DNA of 64,000 nucleotides, taken from positions 1,302,001 through 1,366,000 of the forward strand of contig NZ_CP046913.1 in the NCBI RefSeq assembly GCF_009789675.1. Reading direction: 5' to 3'. The stretch comes from Paraburkholderia acidisoli (GTDB lineage: Bacteria; Pseudomonadota; Gammaproteobacteria; Burkholderiales; Burkholderiaceae). A model generated the notes under the pieces. The model did not search any database, was not told where the DNA came from, and was given only the letters and a program-made list of their open reading frames with translations. Of this stretch, positions 60,265 to 64,000 are shown in pieces. Positions within the stretch are counted from its first letter, which is position 1. Every line of letters begins with the position of its first letter. The translations under genes were made by a program, and so were the position numbers.

Positions 60265-61662
60265 ATGGAATCACTGCGCATCTACAACACGCTCGCGCGT
60301 GACAAGCAAACTTTCGCGCCTCTCGTGCCCGGCGTCGTACGCATGTACGTCTGCGGCATGACGGTGTACGACTATTGTCACGTGGGGCATGCGCGGGTGA
60401 TGGTGGTGTTCGACATCGTGCAGCGCTGGCTGCGCACGCTCGGTTACGACGTGACCTATGTCCGTAACATTACCGACATCGACGACAAGATCATTCGCCG
60501 CGCCGTGGAAAACGGCGAGACGATCCGCGCGCTCACCGACCGTTTCATCGCCGCGCTGCATGAAGACGCAGACGCGCTGGGCGTGCAGCGTCCCGATCAC
60601 GAGCCGCGCGCGACGCAGTACATCCCGCAGATGCTCGACATGATCGGCAAGCTCGAGCAGAACGGCTACGCGTATCAGGGCAAGGACGGCGACGTGAACT
60701 ACGCCGTGCGCAAGTTCGCGCATTACGGCGCGCTCTCGGGCAAGTCGCTCGAGGACCTGCGCGCGGGCGAACGTGTGGCGACGAACGATGCCAAGCAGGA
60801 TCCGCTTGACTTCGTCCTGTGGAAACAGGCAAAACCGGAAGAGCCGGCCGACACGAGCTGGGACTCGAAGTACGGGCGCGGCCGGCCCGGTTGGCACATC
60901 GAGTGTTCGGCGATGGGCTGCACCTTGCTCGGCGATCATTTCGACATTCACGGCGGCGGTCAGGACCTGCAGTTCCCGCACCATGAAAACGAAATCGCGC
61001 AAAGCGAGGGCGCGACCGGCAAGACGTTCGTCAACACGTGGATGCATAACGGCTTCGTGAATATCGACAACGAGAAGATGTCGAAGTCGCTCGGCAACTT
61101 CTTCACGATCCGCGAAGTGCTCGCGAAGTACGATGCCGAGGTCGTGCGTTTCTTCATGGCGCGCGCGCATTACCGCTCGCCGCTGAATTACAGCGACGTG
61201 CATCTCGACGACGCGAAGAACGCGCTCACGCGGCTGTACACGGCGTTGAAGGACGCCGCGCCGGACGCGAACCCGCTCGACTGGAACGAAGCGTACGCGC
61301 AGCGTTTCCAGGCGGCGATGAACGACGACTTCAACACGCCGGTGGCGATCGCCGTGCTGTTCGAACTCGCAACCGAAGTGAACCGCACGGGCGAGCCCGC
61401 GCTCGCGCGTCAGTTGCAGCAACTCGCGCGCGTGATCGGCGTACTCGTGCGCGAGCCGCGCGCATTCCTGCAGCAGGCCGCGGGTGCGCAGGAGGCGGGC
61501 GCGCTCGACGTGGCCGCGATCGAAGCGCAGATCGCCGCGCGCACGGCGGCGAAGCAGGCAAAGCAGTATGCGGAGGCGGACCGGATCCGGGCCGAACTGC
61601 TCGATGCCGGTGTCGCGCTCGAAGACAAACCGGGCGGGTTGACCGAGTGGCGCCGCGTGTGA
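60265..61662 (+). CDS. cysS: Cysteinyl-tRNA synthetase
   Basis: Class I synthetase for tRNA-Cys. 465 residues, typical. The zinc/ATP region is [20 protein letters not shown] with HVGH as the HIGH motif; [10 protein letters not shown] is [28 protein letters not shown] is the second zinc-binding segment. ATG 60265 begins [14 protein letters not shown]; the very long open frame to the left (from 58975) is a shadow. alkA follows 47 bp later. Confidence 0.98.
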   Translation: MESLRIYNTLARDKQTFAPLVPGVVRMYVCGMTVYDYCHVGHARVMVVFDIVQRWLRTLGYDVTYVRNITDIDDKIIRRAVENGETIRALTDRFIAALHEDADALGVQRPDHEPRATQYIPQMLDMIGKLEQNGYAYQGKDGDVNYAVRKFAHYGALSGKSLEDLRAGERVATNDAKQDPLDFVLWKQAKPEEPADTSWDSKYGRGRPGWHIECSAMGCTLLGDHFDIHGGGQDLQFPHHENEIAQSEGATGKTFVNTWMHNGFVNIDNEKMSKSLGNFFTIREVLAKYDAEVVRFFMARAHYRSPLNYSDVHLDDAKNALTRLYTALKDAAPDANPLDWNEAYAQRFQAAMNDDFNTPVAIAVLFELATEVNRTGEPALARQLQQLARVIGVLVREPRAFLQQAAGAQEAGALDVAAIEAQIAARTAAKQAKQYAEADRIRAELLDAGVALEDKPGGLTEWRRV

Positions 61663-61709
61663 GCGGGCTGTCCAGTTTCCACTGATCGATTCGCGAGGCA
61701 GGAGGCAGG

Positions 61710-62666
61710 ATGGCAACGGCCACGAAGACGCAGACCAAACGGTCTGCGTCGCTAACGGGCGCCGCAGCGGGTGAGGCGGGCACGGTGATGAAGCGCGCCG
61801 CGCGCAGCGGCGACGCGAAGGCGAAGGACGCGGGCAAGAGCGCCGACGCGAAGCGCGCGGCCAATGGTGCGAGCCATGCGGGCGCGAAGGAGTTGGCGAA
61901 GGAGCCCGTGAAGGCGGCGCCCAGGTCCGCCCGCGCGAAGGCCAACGGTGCGGCGCATGCGCTCGAAGGCGCCGCCATCGACGCGGCGCTCGAGAAGCCC
62001 GCCGCGCTCGAAACGGTGGAGCCAGCCGCGGCCGCGCTCGGCGATCTCGAATTCGAGGTGCAGCGTCCCGACTACTGGGACAAGGCGTGCGCCGACCTGG
62101 TCAAGCGCGACCGTATCCTCAAGAAGCTGATTCCGAAATTCGGTCCGGTGCATCTGCTGAGCCGCGACGATCCGTTCGTCACGCTCGCGCGCTCGGTCGT
62201 CGGTCAGCAGATTTCCACGGCGGCCGCGCAGGCGCTCTGGCAGCGCGTGGAAGCCGCGTGCCCGAAACTCGTGCCGCAGCAGTTCCTCAAGCTCGGTCAC
62301 GAGAAGCTGGCGGCGTGCGGTCTGTCGAAGCGCAAGACGGAATACATCCTCGATCTCGCGCAGCATTTCGTCTCGGGCGCGCTCCATGTTGGCAAGTGGA
62401 CGAGCATGGACGACGAAGACGTGATCGCCGAACTCACGGCGATCCGCGGCATCGGTCGCTGGACCGCCGAGATGTTCCTGATCTTCAATCTCGCGCGGCC
62501 GAACGTGCTGCCGCTCGACGATCTCGGCCTGATCCGCGCGATCAGCGTCAATTATTTCAGTGGCGAACCCGTCACGCGCAGCGAAGCGCGCGAGGTCGCG
62601 GCGAACTGGGAGCCGTGGCGAACTGTCGCGACCTGGTACATGTGGCGCAGCCTCGAACCGTCGTGA
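61710..62666 (+). CDS. DNA-3-methyladenine glycosylase (HhH-GPD) with Lys/Ala-rich N-terminal tail
   Basis: 318 residues. The C-terminal 200 residues are an AlkA-type glycosylase: ARSVVGQQISTAAAQALW, the helix-hairpin-helix ELTAIRGIGRWTAEMFLIF, and LPLDDLGL with an Asp pair (270-271), one of which should be catalytic. It removes alkylated bases from DNA. The first ~105 residues are Ala/Lys/Gly-rich (for example SGDAKAKDAGKSADAKRA) and resemble a histone H1-like tail. ATG 61710 follows GGAGGCAGG. It is 169 bp from accA. Confidence 0.9.
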   Translation: MATATKTQTKRSASLTGAAAGEAGTVMKRAARSGDAKAKDAGKSADAKRAANGASHAGAKELAKEPVKAAPRSARAKANGAAHALEGAAIDAALEKPAALETVEPAAAALGDLEFEVQRPDYWDKACADLVKRDRILKKLIPKFGPVHLLSRDDPFVTLARSVVGQQISTAAAQALWQRVEAACPKLVPQQFLKLGHEKLAACGLSKRKTEYILDLAQHFVSGALHVGKWTSMDDEDVIAELTAIRGIGRWTAEMFLIFNLARPNVLPLDDLGLIRAISVNYFSGEPVTRSEAREVAANWEPWRTVATWYMWRSLEPS

Positions 62667-62702
62667 AGGCGCGCTCCGCCCTGCGTGGCGGTGCGGGCGC
62701 CT
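62667..62702 (+). terminator. Possible alkA terminator
   Basis: Outer arms AGGCGC (62667-62672) and GCGCCT (62697-62702) with an inner stem CCGCC/GGCGG (62676-62691). Only GTCTT follows, so termination is uncertain. Confidence 0.3.
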
Positions 62703-62793
62703 GTCTTGCTGCATCAGTTTTGAGTTAAGAATAATCCTATCGAACCAGTTGTGTCGATAGTTCTTGGCCGATTTCGGCGACAGCGGTCGCGGT

Positions 62794-62799
62794 TAGAAT
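62794..62799 (+). promoter_or_regulatory. Predicted accA -10 box
   Basis: TAGAAT 36 bp before ATG 62836, in GGTTAGAATACGCG. The -35 is unclear. Confidence 0.4.
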
Positions 62800-62835
62800 A
62801 CGCGCTGCCGCAAAGTTGAAGGATTCCCTATCATC

Positions 62836-63807
62836 ATGAAGACCACGTTTCTGGATTTCGAACAGCCGATCGCTGAGCTGGAAGCGAAGATCGAAGAATT
62901 GCGCTTCGTTCAGGACGATTCGGCCGTCGATATTTCGGAAGAAATCGAGCGGCTGTCGAAGAAGAGCCAGCAGCTCACGAAGGACCTCTACGCCAACCTG
63001 AGCCCGTGGCAGGTTTCGCAGATCGCGCGCCATCCGCAGCGTCCGTACACGCTCGATTACGTGCATGAGCTGTTCACCGATTTTCACGAACTCCACGGCG
63101 ACCGCTCGTACGCGGACGACCTGTCGATCGTCGGCGGGCTCGCGCGCTTCAGCGGCCAGCCGTGCATGGTGATCGGCCAGCAGAAGGGCCGCGACACGAA
63201 GGAGCGCGCCGCGCGCAACTTCGGCATGCCGCGTCCGGAAGGCTATCGCAAGGCCGAGCGTCTGATGCGCCTCGCCGAGAAGTTCGGCCTGCCGATCTTC
63301 ACGTTCGTCGACACGCCGGGCGCGTACCCGGGCATCGGCGCGGAAGAGCGCGGCCAGTCGGAAGCTATCGGCCGCAATCTGTACGTCATGGCCGAACTCA
63401 AGACGCCGATCATCACGACGATCATCGGCGAGGGCGGTTCGGGCGGCGCGCTCGCGATCGCCGTGGCCGACACGGTCATGATGCTGCAATTCTCGACCTA
63501 CTCGGTCATCTCGCCGGAAGGCTGCGCGTCGATCCTGTGGAAGAGCGCCGCGAAGGCGCCCGAAGCGGCCGAGGCGCTGGGTCTGACCGCGCATCGTCTG
63601 AAGGCGCTCGGCCTGATCGACAAGATCGTGAACGAGCCGCTCGGCGGCGCGCATCGTGACCCGAAGGGCATGGCCGCGCTGCTGCGCCGCGCGCTCTCCG
63701 ACTCGCTGCGCCAGTTCCAGGGCATGAGCATTGCCGAACTGAAGGAGCGTCGTTACGAGCGCCTGATGGCCTACGGCAAGTACAAGGAAACGACGCCGGG
63801 CGCGTAA
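62836..63807 (+). CDS. accA: Acetyl-CoA carboxylase carboxyltransferase subunit alpha
   Basis: With AccD transfers the carboxyl group from biotin to acetyl-CoA, making malonyl-CoA for fatty acids. 323 residues. [21 protein letters not shown] at the start, [20 protein letters not shown] and [20 protein letters not shown] (CoA-site region), and [15 protein letters not shown] (oxyanion glycines) are typical. AAGGA precedes the start. tilS begins 17 bp after the stop. Confidence 0.98.
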   Translation: MKTTFLDFEQPIAELEAKIEELRFVQDDSAVDISEEIERLSKKSQQLTKDLYANLSPWQVSQIARHPQRPYTLDYVHELFTDFHELHGDRSYADDLSIVGGLARFSGQPCMVIGQQKGRDTKERAARNFGMPRPEGYRKAERLMRLAEKFGLPIFTFVDTPGAYPGIGAEERGQSEAIGRNLYVMAELKTPIITTIIGEGGSGGALAIAVADTVMMLQFSTYSVISPEGCASILWKSAAKAPEAAEALGLTAHRLKALGLIDKIVNEPLGGAHRDPKGMAALLRRALSDSLRQFQGMSIAELKERRYERLMAYGKYKETTPGA

Positions 63808-63824
63808 CGCACCGCCGTCGCGTC

Positions 63825-64000
63825 ATGCCGACGCCGCATTCCGACCCGCACGCCGGGCGCATCGTTCTCGACGCGCTCGGCGTCGTGCTTTCTGCGCTGC
63901 CATTCGAGGCGCGTATCGCCGTCGCATATAGCGGCGGCCTCGATTCCTCGGTGTTGCTCGACGCCGCCGTGCGGGCGGCGGGCGCGGCGCGCGTGGTCGC
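63825..64000 (+). CDS. tilS: tRNA(Ile)-lysidine synthase TilS, N-terminal part (cut by the right edge)
   Basis: 58 codons are seen. The PP-loop motif YSGGLDSS lies at about residues 37-44, as in TilS, which converts cytidine 34 of tRNA-Ile(CAU) to lysidine. The position directly after accA matches other Burkholderiaceae. No clear ribosome binding site precedes ATG 63825, so translation may be coupled to accA. Confidence 0.85.
   Translation, partial: MPTPHSDPHAGRIVLDALGVVLSALPFEARIAVAYSGGLDSSVLLDAAVRAAGAARVV

Noticed and set aside
60042..60281. 79-codon minus-strand frame across the cysS start
   Set aside because: Its first part is antisense to cysS codons. Only the last 35 codons lie in non-coding DNA, and these have no ribosome binding site, so I do not list it as a gene.

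Overview
The window is a stretch of high-GC bacterial chromosome that reads as a betaproteobacterium of the Burkholderiaceae, most likely Paraburkholderia, Caballeronia or a near relative. This rests on recognised protein sequences and on gene order: pyrG-kdsA-eno-ftsB; ndk-rlmN-rodZ-ispG-hisS-yfgM-bamB-der-hfq-hflX-hflK-hflC-(DUF2065)-hisZ-purA; suhB/trmJ-cysE; and cysS-alkA-accA-tilS. I cannot name a species without a search. About 90% of the window is coding. The only partial genes are the two cut by the edges, comEC at the left and tilS at the right. I see no rRNA, tRNA, CRISPR array, insertion sequence, prophage gene or toxin/defence module.

Layout. 1-6.2 kb: end of comEC, an alpha/beta hydrolase, pyrG-kdsA (overlapping), eno and ftsB. 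6.3-8.4 kb, minus strand: gamma-carbonic-anhydrase-like gene, hslO (Hsp33) and a Gly/Trp-rich lipoprotein. 8.6-18.1 kb, plus strand: ferritin-like DUF455 protein, hydrolase, PHP phosphatase, YciO-type protein, M50 protease, trpS, a methyltransferase, dapA, bamC and an MBL-fold hydrolase. A BI-1 family membrane protein lies on the minus strand at 18.2-18.9 kb. 19.3-37 kb, plus strand: the long ndk-to-purA housekeeping block and a phosphoribosyltransferase. 37.3-45.5 kb: kup, tex (minus), a Gln-rich coiled-coil protein, a YdcH-like protein and a DinG/YoaA-type helicase. 45.7-54.7 kb: an Ala-rich lipoprotein, a RoxA-like oxygenase, slyD (plus), an unrecognised secreted protein, mutS, lplT and suhB. 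55-64 kb: trmJ and cysE (plus), then TPR protein-ppiA-ppiB-lpxH (minus), then cysS, alkA, accA and tilS (plus).

Functional themes. Envelope building recurs: kdsA and lpxH (lipopolysaccharide), bamB and bamC (outer-membrane protein assembly), yfgM and ppiA (periplasmic folding), ftsB and rodZ (division and shape), and hflK/hflC plus a BI-1 protein (FtsH protease circuit). Nucleotide and translation functions are pyrG, ndk, purA, hisS, trpS, cysS, tilS, rlmN, trmJ, der, hflX and hfq. Genome maintenance is represented by mutS, alkA and the Fe-S helicase.

I found no new multi-gene system. What is worth a second look is mostly non-coding: a triplicated 14-bp repeat, structured leaders and spacers, a strong terminator splitting rodZ from ispG, a terminator that contains the dapA stop codon, and two predicted near-leaderless genes. 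There are also a few poorly characterised proteins. All regulatory calls are by eye and need transcript data.
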